Shown: positions 26,193 through 35,461, counted from the first letter of the stretch. The stretch is 64,000 nucleotides of DNA from Reichenbachiella agariperforans (GCF_900142205.1 NZ_FRAA01000001.1:1531311-1595310); one strand, 5' to 3'. Notes: generated by a model from the letters alone, not told the origin. Numbers and translations: made by a program.

Positions 26193-26891
26193 ATGAAAAG
26201 CACACTATCAAAAATTAGTTTTATTGCAATGACACTATGTGTCGTTTTCGCAACAAATACTTCTGCTCAAAAACTAGGCAGCTTCGGTAGCCTTACAGAA
26301 AAAACCGTTGGCCCAAAAACCATCAAAGTACCTTATACAGATGTCGTATCATACCTCGGCTATGCAGCTGCTGGCAATGAAGACGCTACTGTAGATGGTA
26401 AAAAATTCTACTACATCTATATCTGGGTACCCGCAGTAGCTCCTGAACTAGGTGTGAGAATGATGTCTCCAGTCGGAAAAACCAAAGTAAAAAACGCTAT
26501 AGAAGCGGCAGACTATGCAGATCACGCAGGTGACAAAGACTATTTTGATACCTACATCACACTAGAGCGATCTACTATCATCTCTAAGGATGACATCAAT
26601 GAAGCCGCTGTATCTAGTGCTAAATGGACAACACTAGAAAGAAATGACGACAGCAGCGAGATGCCTAGTCAGCCAAGTGGTAGCAACTACAACTCACTCT
26701 TGAGATACAAAAGTGAAGTAGGTAACCCGACTAAAGCACTTACAGTAGGTCTATACAGAGTAGGTTTCACGACATACAAAACAGGTGAAGTCAACGGTAC
26801 ATTCCTAGCAGAGGTAGCAGCACCTATCAAACTCCCAGGTGTAGCAATGGCCAAAACACTAGACGAGTTGAACAAGCAGATCAACCAATAA
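26193..26891 (+). CDS. LipL32-like exported protein
   Basis: The 232-residue protein has a signal peptide (1-25, ending TSAQ) without a lipobox, so it should be released by signal peptidase I rather than lipidated. From about residue 47 it follows, block by block, the LipL32 sequence I remember from Leptospira: VPYTDVVSYLGY, VDGKKFYYIYIWVPAV, ELGVRMMSPVGK, YFDTYITLER (117-126), NYNSLLRYK (165-173) and GLYRVGFTTYKTGEVNGTF (186-204). The acidic calcium-site loop is reduced to RNDDSSE (150-156). Leptospira LipL32 is an abundant surface jelly-roll protein of unclear role. The gene diverges from a two-component operon and ends at a long inverted repeat. Confidence 0.85.
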   Translation: MKSTLSKISFIAMTLCVVFATNTSAQKLGSFGSLTEKTVGPKTIKVPYTDVVSYLGYAAAGNEDATVDGKKFYYIYIWVPAVAPELGVRMMSPVGKTKVKNAIEAADYADHAGDKDYFDTYITLERSTIISKDDINEAAVSSAKWTTLERNDDSSEMPSQPSGSNYNSLLRYKSEVGNPTKALTVGLYRVGFTTYKTGEVNGTFLAEVAAPIKLPGVAMAKTLDELNKQINQ

Positions 26892-26904
26892 TAACAATCT
26901 ATTC

Positions 26905-26947
26905 GAGTCCTCAGTTTTTCTCCGCCTAACCCCAAAACTGAGGACTC
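26905..26947. terminator. 14-bp inverted repeat after the LipL32-like gene
   Basis: GAGTCCTCAGTTTT (26905-26918) pairs with AAAACTGAGGACTC (26934-26947) around a 15-nt loop, starting 13 nt after the stop. There is no immediate T-run (one begins about 16 nt later), so it may be a terminator or a stabilising 3' hairpin. Confidence 0.6.
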
Positions 26948-27038
26948 TACACATACAGACTGGTTTTTTTGATACGGCACTCATTGACCTACTAACCTCG
27001 CCTTATTCTAAAGAGCCAGTCATTTTATCTTTTCAATC

Positions 27039-27437
27039 ATGATCGAAAGCTATTTATCTATCGGGCTAGGCACCCTCTCACTGATCCTTCTATTGGTCAA
27101 ACACCTACTACAGGCTAACAACTCCACACTCCATACGCTACAGGCTATAGTCAGCATGGCTTTTAGTGCAGTGGGGCTTTACACTATTCTATCTCTCACA
27201 CTATCCATAGAGTCTACTGAGCAATTAGACGCACTTTTGCTCCTTCGTATCGGTACCAATTTGACAGTTGTCACGCTGGGAGGCTTCATTCTTAATGACG
27301 CCATCACTTCCTTCAACCTGACCGTATCGCAGCATCTTAAGCCCACAGCACTACCTTATCAGAAGATTCCCCTATTCCGTACCTTCTTGAGTTTGTCTAG
27401 TATATCACTTGGAGTTATTCAAATGTATGTGAGCTAA
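27039..27437 (+). CDS. Small integral membrane protein, unknown function
   Basis: The 132-residue protein has about four hydrophobic helices (roughly 5-23, 35-55, 68-90 and 112-130) joined by short loops and no recognisable motif. Its 3' end overlaps the convergent thioredoxin-like gene by 4 bp. I do not recognise the family. Confidence 0.6.
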   Translation: MIESYLSIGLGTLSLILLLVKHLLQANNSTLHTLQAIVSMAFSAVGLYTILSLTLSIESTEQLDALLLLRIGTNLTVVTLGGFILNDAITSFNLTVSQHLKPTALPYQKIPLFRTFLSLSSISLGVIQMYVS

Positions 27438-27865
27438 AGCGCTTCTATAGTACCCAAAAACTGATTTTTCTTTTGGTATCCGACGATGAGTTCGTGTGAG
27501 CTCAAGTCGGGATCAAAAACCACCATGGTTGGCAACCCAGTAATCCCTACATCTTGCGCTAATTCTTTAGCAGTCACTTTTTTCCCTCCAAACATAAATT
27601 GCTCAGGGCTATCTATATCTAATTTTACAGGATAGAAACTTGCATTCATTTTCTCAGCTACCTCTTCGTCCGAGAAGGTCGTCTGATCCATTTTCTTACA
27701 CCAGCCACACCAAACCGCCGTAAAGTCAACAAAAATCGGTTTTTCCACACTGGACTGCATCGCCTGCGCCTCTTCTACACTGTACCACTGGATGGCTGTA
27801 TCTTGTGCCTGAGTATACAATATCGTAGACAGGCCAATGACTATGGTAAAGATTAATGCCTTCAT
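27434..27865 (-). CDS. Exported thioredoxin-fold protein (WCGWC)
   Basis: The 143-residue protein has a signal peptide (1-20, ending TQAQ) and a thioredoxin fold with active site WCGWCKKMD at 52-60 and the cis-proline segment GITGLPTMVVFD near 115. The CGWC dipeptide and TFSDEEV pattern resemble DsbD gamma domains and related periplasmic reductases, so it probably acts as an oxidoreductase in the periplasm. No cytochrome-maturation or DsbD genes are adjacent. Confidence 0.85.
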   Translation of the reverse strand: MKALIFTIVIGLSTILYTQAQDTAIQWYSVEEAQAMQSSVEKPIFVDFTAVWCGWCKKMDQTTFSDEEVAEKMNASFYPVKLDIDSPEQFMFGGKKVTAKELAQDVGITGLPTMVVFDPDLSSHELIVGYQKKNQFLGTIEAL

Positions 27866-28026
27866 ATTCTTCCTTTTAAAATGACTTTATGATTCGGAAA
27901 TCTAACGACTCCCTTCTTTTCAAGATTCGTTTCTTAGATATTTTTATTCGATGGATTGAAAAAGGAAACAATTCATCCATTTTTCGTCAGCGGCACGTTA
28001 ATTTAACGGTGACAATTTTTTGACGC

Positions 28027-28788
28027 ATGTACATCAATCTATCAGGACTTAACATACTCGTCACAGGTGCGAGCAAAGGGATCGGCAAAGCCATCGCGAC
28101 GAAACTCGCCGAAGCGGGCGCTACCATCGCCGTGCATTACAACAAAAACATGAGAGAGGCCGAAAACCTCGCGCAAGTTCTCGGTAATGAATCCCGTGCT
28201 TTCCAAGCAGACCTATCTCAGCCAGACGAAGCTGCAAACCTCTTCGACCGAGTCGTCCTAGAGATGGGCAGCATAGAAATCCTCGTCAACAACGCAGGAG
28301 TTGCCATGCCTGTCAACATTGACGCAAAGGAAACCGACTGGATGACGACTTGGAATACGACCATTCAGGTCAATCTCACCTCCTGCGGAGTGTTGTGCAA
28401 AAAAATTGTGGAGCATTTCATCAAACGAAACGCCACAGGCCGAATCATTAACATTACTTCTAGGGCTGCCTTCAGAGGAGATACCGCCGAGTACATGGCG
28501 TATGCTGCATCTAAAGCGGGGTTAGTTTCCCTCACCAAAACGATAGCACGCGCGTATGGCAAACAAGGTATCAAAGCATTTAGCATCGCTCCAGGGATCG
28601 TCCGGACAGACATGGGAAAAGAAACCATGGAAAAATACGGCAGTGAACATGCGACAGGAGACCTAGCACTGGAACGCCTCACCGAACCAAAAGATATAGC
28701 ACCCATGGTCACTTTCTTAGCCAGTGGTATGGCAGATCACGCCACAGGCAGTACGATTGACCTCAACGCTGGTAGCTACGTTCACTAA
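28027..28788 (+). CDS. Short-chain dehydrogenase/reductase (FabG-like)
   Basis: The 253-residue classical SDR has the cofactor loop TGASKGIG at 13-20, NNAG near 88-91, catalytic Ser145, Tyr159 and Lys163 (YAASK), and the family-typical C-terminus. It resembles 3-oxoacyl-ACP reductase (FabG), but the neighbours give no fatty-acid context, so the substrate is open. It is preceded by a 160-nt gap without an obvious consensus promoter. Confidence 0.88.
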   Translation: MYINLSGLNILVTGASKGIGKAIATKLAEAGATIAVHYNKNMREAENLAQVLGNESRAFQADLSQPDEAANLFDRVVLEMGSIEILVNNAGVAMPVNIDAKETDWMTTWNTTIQVNLTSCGVLCKKIVEHFIKRNATGRIINITSRAAFRGDTAEYMAYAASKAGLVSLTKTIARAYGKQGIKAFSIAPGIVRTDMGKETMEKYGSEHATGDLALERLTEPKDIAPMVTFLASGMADHATGSTIDLNAGSYVH

Positions 28789-28791
28789 AGC

Positions 28792-28908
28792 TCAATCGAC
28801 CCCTATTACTAAAAACAAGAATAGGAGAAAAAACAGCATAAAGAGATAGAAAAAAAGATCTATCCTAAAATACTTCTTGTACTTGCCATAAAAGTCTTTG
28901 AGGTTCAT
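28792..28908 (-). CDS. Small (38-residue) single-helix membrane protein
   Basis: An ATG at 28908 opens a 38-codon frame on the minus strand ending in TGA at 28792. It has a basic, aromatic N-terminus (MNLKDFYGKYKKYFRIDL) followed by a 16-residue hydrophobic helix of Phe, Leu and Val. The charge-then-hydrophobic layout is unlikely by chance, and the frame fills the gap between the SDR and pruA almost exactly. It is too short to identify; it could be a regulator of a membrane complex. Confidence 0.4.
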   Translation of the reverse strand: MNLKDFYGKYKKYFRIDLFFYLFMLFFLLFLFLVIGVD

Positions 28909-28956
28909 TTGCTATCTCTTATTTGGGAAATCAAAATTATATCATTCTTAGAAATT

Positions 28957-28984
28957 TTGGGTAGGGATATCTTTCTTAAATTTG
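28957..28984 (+). promoter_or_regulatory. pruA promoter (TTG-N17-TAAATTTG)
   Basis: A TTG at 28957-28959 and the exact -7 box TAAATTTG at 28977-28984 are separated by 17 nt. The pruA ATG is 34 nt downstream. Confidence 0.65.
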
Positions 28985-29018
28985 CAATCCAAAATTGTAA
29001 CATTAAACACAAAATGAT

Positions 29019-30650
29019 ATGCCCAAAGGAATATATCCCGTGCCTACCCCTGTCAATGAACCCATCAAAAGCTACAAGGCAGGTAGTCCCGAAAAAATAG
29101 CACTAAAGGCTGCCGTCGCGCAGATGAGGAGCGAAGAGCTAGATGTACCGATGTACATCGGTGCAGAAAAAGTGACCACTGACGACAAAGTTAGAATGGC
29201 TCCTCCCTATGATCATCAGCACACCCTGGGCTACTTCAACCGTGGAGATGCGGATCACGTCGAACAAGCCATCAATGCCGCACTGGGTGCTAAAGACGCT
29301 TGGCAGAGCCTATCTTGGGAGCACAGAGCGAGCATTTTCCTAAAAGCAGCGGACTTGTTAGCAGGTCCTTACCGAGCGAAGATCAATGCAGCAACCATGC
29401 TGGGACAATCCAAAAATGCATTTCAGGCGGAAATCGACTCTGCATGCGAACTCATAGACTTCTTGCGATTCAACGTGCACTTCATGACACAGATATATAG
29501 CCAGCAACCGATTTCCTCTCCAGGGATGTGGAATAGGCTAGAGTATCGTCCGCTCGAAGGGTTCATTTTTGCCATCACACCATTCAACTTTACAGCGATC
29601 GCGGGCAACCTATCCGCAGCGCCAGCGATGATGGGCAATACCATCGTATGGAAACCTGCTGACACGCAAATCTACTCTGCGCAGGTGATCATGGAAGTAT
29701 TCAAAGAAGCTGGCTTACCTGATGGTGTCATCAACTTGATCTACACTGACGGACCAGTGGCTGGCGATGTGGTATTCAACCACCGTGATTTTGCGGGGCT
29801 ACACTTTACAGGCAGTACAGCCGTTTTCCAACAGCTCTGGAAAACCATAGGAGAAAATGTAACCAAGTACAGAACCTATCCAAGAATCGTCGGAGAAACA
29901 GGTGGAAAGGACTTCATCATTGCACATAAGTCTGCTAACCCAAAAGCTGTTGCGACGGGTATCGTCAGAGGAGCATTTGAGTTCCAAGGGCAGAAATGTA
30001 GTGCTGCATCACGCGCCTACATCCCACAAAACATCTGGGATGAGACGAAAGCTAAGGTTCTATCTGATCTAGATACAATCACTGTAGGTTCTCCTGAGGA
30101 TTTCACCAATTTCGTCAATGCAGTGATCGACGAACGTGCATTTGATAAGATCTCAGGCTACATCGACAAAATCAAAGCCAGTGATCATGCCGAAATCATC
30201 GCAGGCGGTGGCTATGACAAGTCCAAAGGCTACTTCATCGAGCCTACAGTAGTCGTGACCAAAGACCCAATGTTCTTGACGATGTGTGAGGAAATATTTG
30301 GTCCAGTCATTACCATCTACGTCTATCATCCTGAGCATTTCGAAGAGGCGCTCGAACTCGTAGACAAAACCTCTGACTATGCACTGACAGGAGCAATCTT
30401 CTCAGACGATCGCTATGCTATCGAACTGGCTACCAAAAAACTGCAAAATGCTGCAGGTAATTTCTACATCAACGACAAGCCAACAGGCGCAGTAGTCGGA
30501 CAGCAACCATTCGGTGGCGCTAGAGGATCAGGTACCAATGACAAAGCAGGCTCTGTACTAAATCTACTCAGATGGGTGTCACCACGTACAATCAAAGAGA
30601 CTTTTGATGCTCCACATGACTACCGTTATCCATTTTTGGAAGAAAAGTAG
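29019..30650 (+). CDS. pruA: L-glutamate gamma-semialdehyde (1-pyrroline-5-carboxylate) dehydrogenase
   Basis: The enzyme oxidises glutamate semialdehyde to glutamate with NAD, the second step of proline (and ornithine) breakdown. The 543-residue aldehyde dehydrogenase shows ITPFNFTAIAGNL (near 187-199), HFTGSTAVF, the general base Glu293 in VGETGGKD and the nucleophile Cys327 in FQGQKCSAASR. The length and N-terminus match the stand-alone (non-PutA) type. It has its own promoter and terminator. No proline dehydrogenase gene is nearby. Confidence 0.93.
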   Translation: MPKGIYPVPTPVNEPIKSYKAGSPEKIALKAAVAQMRSEELDVPMYIGAEKVTTDDKVRMAPPYDHQHTLGYFNRGDADHVEQAINAALGAKDAWQSLSWEHRASIFLKAADLLAGPYRAKINAATMLGQSKNAFQAEIDSACELIDFLRFNVHFMTQIYSQQPISSPGMWNRLEYRPLEGFIFAITPFNFTAIAGNLSAAPAMMGNTIVWKPADTQIYSAQVIMEVFKEAGLPDGVINLIYTDGPVAGDVVFNHRDFAGLHFTGSTAVFQQLWKTIGENVTKYRTYPRIVGETGGKDFIIAHKSANPKAVATGIVRGAFEFQGQKCSAASRAYIPQNIWDETKAKVLSDLDTITVGSPEDFTNFVNAVIDERAFDKISGYIDKIKASDHAEIIAGGGYDKSKGYFIEPTVVVTKDPMFLTMCEEIFGPVITIYVYHPEHFEEALELVDKTSDYALTGAIFSDDRYAIELATKKLQNAAGNFYINDKPTGAVVGQQPFGGARGSGTNDKAGSVLNLLRWVSPRTIKETFDAPHDYRYPFLEEK

Positions 30651-30701
30651 AATAGAAATGGTGTTTACATTTCGTGTTCTCACCAAGTCAAAACACAGTA
30701 C

Positions 30702-30733
30702 AAAGTCCCTATCATTTAGATAGGGACTTTTTT
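30702..30733 (+). terminator. Intrinsic terminator after pruA
   Basis: AAAGTCCCTATC pairs with GATAGGGACTTT around a 5-nt loop and is followed by T residues. Confidence 0.85.
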
Positions 30734-30783
30734 CATGTCCAAAAAACACTGATATCTCATCGATTTCAAGAGATTTGCAGCCT

Positions 30784-31542
30784 ATGGTAGAACTATTCGG
30801 ATATACGCTGAGCTACTCAGCCCTCGCCTCATTTTGTGTAGTAGGTATATTAGTTGGGATGTCGAAGACTGGAGTCGCTGGTGTGAGCAAACTAGCTGTA
30901 CCACTACTAGCCGTAGCTTTTGGTGGTAAAGAATCGAGCGGACTTATGCTCCCAGTACTCATCATGGCAGACTTCATAGGTGTCAAGTACTACCACCGAC
31001 ATGCCGAAACTAAATACCTATGGAAACTTCTGCCTTGGACAATCATAGGCGTGCTGGCAGGCACCTATTTTGGTCAACAGATAGATGACAAGACCTTCCG
31101 CATCATCATGGGTGTGATCATATTCCTCAGTCTCATCGTCATGCTATGGATGGAGCGTACCAACAAAGAAAAAATACCTGACTATCTATGGTTTGCAGCG
31201 CTAATGGGGATCGTGGCTGGGTTCACCACGATGGTGGGTAACTTGGCAGGTAGTGCCATGGCACTATATCTACTATCCATGCGTCTACCCAAAAACCAAT
31301 ACATCGGTACAGCAGCTTGGTTCTTTATCTGTGTCAACATATTCAAAGTTCCTTTTCATATCTGGGTCTGGGAGACCATCACATGGCATTCCTTTCTTTT
31401 AGATCTCATCCTTATTCCATTCATTGCTATAGGAGCCCTTGTAGGAATTAAAATCATCAAGAAAATCTCAGATCAGTATTTCAGATGGTTCGTCATTCTG
31501 ATGACCACTGTAGCAGCTATTTTCATGATTTTGAGCAGTTAA
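30784..31542 (+). CDS. TauE/SafE family sulfite/anion permease
   Basis: The 252-residue protein has about eight membrane helices and the two internal repeats of the TauE/SafE family, seen as GILVGMSKTGVAGVSKLAVPLLA in repeat one (about 20-42) and GIVAGFTTMVGNLAGSAMALYL in repeat two. Members export sulfite, sulfoacetate or other organic acids; the substrate here is unknown. I prefer the ATG at 30784. A TTG at 30775 is also in frame but overlaps a possible -7 box (GAGATTTG, ending 30777). Confidence 0.85.
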   Translation: MVELFGYTLSYSALASFCVVGILVGMSKTGVAGVSKLAVPLLAVAFGGKESSGLMLPVLIMADFIGVKYYHRHAETKYLWKLLPWTIIGVLAGTYFGQQIDDKTFRIIMGVIIFLSLIVMLWMERTNKEKIPDYLWFAALMGIVAGFTTMVGNLAGSAMALYLLSMRLPKNQYIGTAAWFFICVNIFKVPFHIWVWETITWHSFLLDLILIPFIAIGALVGIKIIKKISDQYFRWFVILMTTVAAIFMILSS

Positions 31543-31610
31543 AGTGTGTTAAATCACGCTTTAACTACTGAATATCAATCAACTATGTAACCTCTATGAA
31601 TATTTATCAT

Positions 31611-31641
31611 TTGATGGCTTCAAATTAATTCAGTATTCTTG
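31611..31641 (+). promoter_or_regulatory. Candidate desaturase promoter (TTG-N20-TATTCTTG)
   Basis: A TTG at 31611-31613 and TATTCTTG at 31634-31641 (one mismatch to TAnnTTTG) are spaced 20 nt apart. The identical TATTCTTG box occurs before the WG-repeat gene. The leader to the start codon would be about 105 nt and contains a short ATAGGG/CCCTAT stem. Confidence 0.5.
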
Positions 31642-31751
31642 CGTTGCTAAGTATAGGGAAACGAAAAAACGCCAGCCTCCCACCCTATTCTCTAACGTTT
31701 TAATACTAAAATCACATCAGTTCACTAACCTACTGAATGTGCCAAAATCAT

Positions 31752-32825
31752 ATGATTAATTATAAATTTAAAAGCAAAGAAGAAAACGATTTCTGGAGTG
31801 TTCTTAGAAAAAGAGTAAATACCTACTTCAAAGAAAACAATCTAGAAAAAGATGCAAACAGACACATGGTGATCAAATCGATCGCATTGTTCTCGCTCTA
31901 TCTCACGCCATTCTTTATCCTCATATTCGCAGGCATTACGAACCTATACATCCTGATGTCTCTCTGGGTGATCATGGGGTTAGGCAAGGCCTTTATAGGT
32001 ACGGCTGTGATGCACGATTCTATACACGGCGCCTATTCTAAGAATAAAAGTTACAATAGCATTGTCGCCTTCTCGGCTGCTTTGGTTGGTGTAGATAGAT
32101 TGATCTGGAAGATCCAGCACAACGTCATACACCACACCTATACCAACATTGAGGATACCGATGAGGACATTCTACCTAGGTTCTTCTTCAGGTTCTCTGA
32201 GCATCAGCCCAAGCGGTGGTTTCACAGATTTCAGCACATCTATGCGCCGATATTCTACTGTGTACCACTACTGGAGTGGATCACAACCAAAGATTTCGTG
32301 AAGGCTTTTGAATATCGCCAAATGGGACTCATCAAAAAAGGAGCTGAATTCAGAAAGGAGTTTGCAGGAATTTTCTTCCGAAAACTCATGTACTATGTCG
32401 TGTTTCTAGTACTTCCCGTCCTTATGATTGATATCCCTGTAGGAACTACTATCGTGATGATCATCGTATCTCATGCGGTGACAGGCATCATGTTAGCACT
32501 GATTTTTCAGACCGCACATGTGGTTCCTAACGCCAGCTTCGTCAAGGCTGAAAGTGAAAACCTAGATACCTGCTGGGCATCACATCAGATCCTGACGACC
32601 TCTAACTATGGGATGAAAAACAAAATTCTGACTTGGTTCGTAGGGGGGCTAAACTTCCAAATCGAGCATCATCTCTTCCCTGATGTGTGTCATGTACACT
32701 ATCCCGCTATTGCTAAAATCGTGCAACAGACCACCAGCGAATATGATCTGCCCTACTATAGCTTTCCAAGTTTCCGCTCGGCAGTAGCAGGACACTTTGG
32801 TATGCTCCGGGATTTAGGGAAATAA
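31752..32825 (+). CDS. Membrane fatty-acid (acyl-CoA/acyl-lipid) desaturase
   Basis: The 357-residue protein has the three histidine boxes of membrane diiron desaturases: HDSIHG, HNVIHH and QIEHHLFP. The last, with Gln in place of the first His, marks the front-end/linoleoyl-CoA desaturase group. Helices before box one and between boxes two and three fit the usual four-helix topology. It would introduce double bonds into membrane lipids. I start it at 31752 (MINYKFKSKEEN), which matches family N-termini; an ATG at 31737 adds five residues and cannot be excluded. Confidence 0.88.
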   Translation: MINYKFKSKEENDFWSVLRKRVNTYFKENNLEKDANRHMVIKSIALFSLYLTPFFILIFAGITNLYILMSLWVIMGLGKAFIGTAVMHDSIHGAYSKNKSYNSIVAFSAALVGVDRLIWKIQHNVIHHTYTNIEDTDEDILPRFFFRFSEHQPKRWFHRFQHIYAPIFYCVPLLEWITTKDFVKAFEYRQMGLIKKGAEFRKEFAGIFFRKLMYYVVFLVLPVLMIDIPVGTTIVMIIVSHAVTGIMLALIFQTAHVVPNASFVKAESENLDTCWASHQILTTSNYGMKNKILTWFVGGLNFQIEHHLFPDVCHVHYPAIAKIVQQTTSEYDLPYYSFPSFRSAVAGHFGMLRDLGK

Positions 32826-32836
32826 GAAATACTATA

Positions 32837-32869
32837 AATAATGAATCGACATCTCGTCGATTCATTATT
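32837..32869. terminator. Bidirectional terminator between desaturase and TPR kinase genes
   Basis: AATAATGAATCGAC and GTCGATTCATTATT form a 14-bp perfect stem with a 5-nt loop. It overlaps the stop codon of the minus-strand kinase gene. Confidence 0.75.
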
Positions 32870-34802
32870 CTCCAGCCTTCAATACGATCGTTATTTTAGT
32901 CCCTACCTCTACTTGACTAGCAATATTCAGTTCGCCATTAGATTTCTCGACAAATTCCTTGACGAGATTGAGCCCCATTCCGCTCCCCTTCTCATTGGCT
33001 GTCCCTCGTTGCGTCGTGAATGTCGACGTAAATAAGATTTTATTGAGTTGCTCGGGAGTCATTCCTACCCCGTCATCTTGAATACTAAAAAGTACATGAC
33101 CTGACTGATCCGACACTGCTCCTGCTATCGTGATACAACCACCTGTGGATGAAAATTTGACTGCATTGGATATCAAATTGCGTATAATGGCTAAAAGTGC
33201 ATTTTCGTCCATCCATACCAAAACATCCTCCTGCACCTGATTGTCTACTTTCAGCGATTTATATGCTAGCTGATTATTAAAAAGGTCTACACAATGCTCC
33301 ACAGCACCTTTGAGCTGGACGGACTTAGGGTTGAAAGCAAACCCGCGCTGCTGTGCGATCGACCAAGACAACAAATCATTGAGTAGCATACTCACCGAAT
33401 GTGACGCGTTATTTATATCTACAACCAGACCGTGCGCTTCCTTGCTATCCTCTTCTAATTCGTCCTGCAACATATCGACTAGCATCTGAATATTGGCCAC
33501 TGGTGCTTTCAGGTCATGCGCTACGAATCCAAACAACTTATTCTTGGTTCTATCAGCCTCTGCCAATAGCTCCTTATTTCTGTACAGCTTGTATGCCAAC
33601 ACAAACGCAACCAACAATAACGCCATCAATACAGCACCAAAAAGATACTGCTGTGCGATGATGGTTTCCTTATCGGCCAGTTCTCGCCCTCTCAATACAT
33701 TTTCCTGTGTCAGTACTTCATTGAGTTTTTCTTTTTCCTCCAAATCATAGCGCCCCATCACATCCAGTAATTCTAGGTTTCGATTGACCTGAGCCAACGA
33801 GTCATCAGTCTCTGCATACCGTTCGTGATATTGATAAGCCAGCGCATACTTACCCTGTTTCGCATAGCATTCCGCTATCAGTCTCAGAATTTCAGGCTTT
33901 TCACGTGTCTCATGCGTGAACCTAACCAGGTCTAAACTTTTTTGAAAATGATCCATCGCCTGCTCATATTCGCCCAACTGGGTATAGCTCACTCCCGCAC
34001 TATAATGGACAAATATGAGCCCTGAATTAAATTGATGTGCCTGAAGGATTTCTTCTGACTTCTCAAAATACGTCAGCGCCTTATCATAGGATTCCATGTA
34101 GTTATAAACCTCTCCTATATTGGCATAGGTAACACCCGCATCCAATTCATTTCCGATCTGAAGATTCATAGAAAGTGACTTCATATAAAAATGTATGGCC
34201 TGGTCATATCGCTCCTCAAAAAAACGCACAATACCTATATACTCATAACAACTTGCTAGCCCAACCGAATCATAGCTAGCTTTCGCCATATGCAATGTGG
34301 ATTGATAAATATCCTCTGCCTTGTCCAATTCGCCAATACTGACATAGATGCCTGCTAGTATGTGAGACGAACTAATCAATGATGCTGTATCTATCAAGGC
34401 TTTATAAATCCCTATGCTCTCCATGGCCGAATGGATAGATTTCACATTGTCTCCATAGCGCCACAGGATATGTGACATCCCCTCTAGAGCAGTAGCTTTT
34501 TCGTGCATCATGCTATCTTCCTCAGCTCGCCTTAAGGCTGTCTGATAGGTCGTGTATGCCTTTTGGAAGTCCCCTTGCTTATAGAGCAAATCGGCTATTT
34601 TATTATTGATTTGGACGAAAACAGTACCTGAGACATCATCGTGATATGACAGTACCTCTTCATACTGACTAACCGCACAATCATAGTCAGCAAGCCTAGC
34701 ACAAGAATCCGCTCGCTCAATCATGACATCTATTGATTGTCCCAGACTATTGAACGAAAACACCATACTGGCCACAAGCCCTATGTAGATATTCCACCTC
34801 AT
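32865..34802 (-). CDS. TPR sensor histidine kinase (HisKA type)
   Basis: The 645-residue protein has a signal peptide (ending SLGQ), an extensive periplasmic TPR array (about 25-340), one membrane helix (about 372-392; LFGAVLMALLLVAFVLAYKLY), a HisKA dimerisation domain with FVAHDLKAPVANI (His near 428) and a HATPase domain with IRNLISNAVKFS, QDDGVGMTPEQ and GSGMGLNLVKEFV. Unlike the kinase at 24086 it is of the classical OmpR-partner type. No response regulator is adjacent, so its partner lies elsewhere. Confidence 0.9.
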   Translation of the reverse strand: MRWNIYIGLVASMVFSFNSLGQSIDVMIERADSCARLADYDCAVSQYEEVLSYHDDVSGTVFVQINNKIADLLYKQGDFQKAYTTYQTALRRAEEDSMMHEKATALEGMSHILWRYGDNVKSIHSAMESIGIYKALIDTASLISSSHILAGIYVSIGELDKAEDIYQSTLHMAKASYDSVGLASCYEYIGIVRFFEERYDQAIHFYMKSLSMNLQIGNELDAGVTYANIGEVYNYMESYDKALTYFEKSEEILQAHQFNSGLIFVHYSAGVSYTQLGEYEQAMDHFQKSLDLVRFTHETREKPEILRLIAECYAKQGKYALAYQYHERYAETDDSLAQVNRNLELLDVMGRYDLEEKEKLNEVLTQENVLRGRELADKETIIAQQYLFGAVLMALLLVAFVLAYKLYRNKELLAEADRTKNKLFGFVAHDLKAPVANIQMLVDMLQDELEEDSKEAHGLVVDINNASHSVSMLLNDLLSWSIAQQRGFAFNPKSVQLKGAVEHCVDLFNNQLAYKSLKVDNQVQEDVLVWMDENALLAIIRNLISNAVKFSSTGGCITIAGAVSDQSGHVLFSIQDDGVGMTPEQLNKILFTSTFTTQRGTANEKGSGMGLNLVKEFVEKSNGELNIASQVEVGTKITIVLKAGE

Positions 34803-34969
34803 TTATCGTATTTACTCCAGCTCTCTGATATTACCACAGTTTATTAAAACTATCCCAAAGTACAACATTTCACCCCACCCCTTTAAAACTAATCCTAACG
34901 ATGACTATATATTTTTTGAGCATAGCTGTAAGTTTCCATTGACATAGCCACTAAACAAGAAAAACTTGA

Positions 34970-35461
34970 ATGAGTAGCGATTTTTACACTTCGTCCATTT
35001 TACCCTTTGCGGCGATCATCATTAAGATATGTCGAGCTTATACCAATACGCAAGAAGATTTCGAAGACTATTACCAAGAAGTCTCTCTACAGATTTGGCG
35101 CAGCAGGGACAACTTCAAAGCACAGTCTGAATGGTCGACTTGGGTCTATCGCATTTCGCTCAATGTGTGCCTCACCCTACTCAAGAAAAAAAAGAAGAAT
35201 GGGCAATACTTCGCATCAGATACGCTGCCAGACATTGTCACAGAGGACAGTCGGGCTTTTGCAGACGAGTCTCTCAATGCGCTCTATGATGCCATACGCC
35301 AACTCTCAGAAGTAGATCGAGCGGTGATCTTACTCTACTTGGAGGAAAAATCCTACCAAGAAATCGCCGACATCATCGGCACCAACGCCAACAACATAGG
35401 CGTACGAATCAATCGAATCAAAGAACGTTTAAAAATCTTATTAGATGGAAAAGTCAATTGA
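34970..35461 (+). CDS. ECF-type RNA polymerase sigma factor
   Basis: The 163-residue protein has sigma region 2 (about 10-78; NTQEDFEDYYQEVSLQIWRS, WVYRISLNVCL) and region 4 (about 108-158; DRAVILLYLEEKSYQEIADIIG, NNIGVRINRIKERL). It would direct RNA polymerase to a small regulon in response to an envelope or other signal. Its last 17 bp overlap the next gene, which suggests translational coupling to a regulator. No classical zinc anti-sigma motif is seen in that neighbour. Confidence 0.9.
   Translation: MSSDFYTSSILPFAAIIIKICRAYTNTQEDFEDYYQEVSLQIWRSRDNFKAQSEWSTWVYRISLNVCLTLLKKKKKNGQYFASDTLPDIVTEDSRAFADESLNALYDAIRQLSEVDRAVILLYLEEKSYQEIADIIGTNANNIGVRINRIKERLKILLDGKVN

Noticed and set aside
28909..29100. 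63-codon plus-strand open frame before pruA
   Set aside because: It contains the pruA promoter and overlaps the pruA start in another frame.
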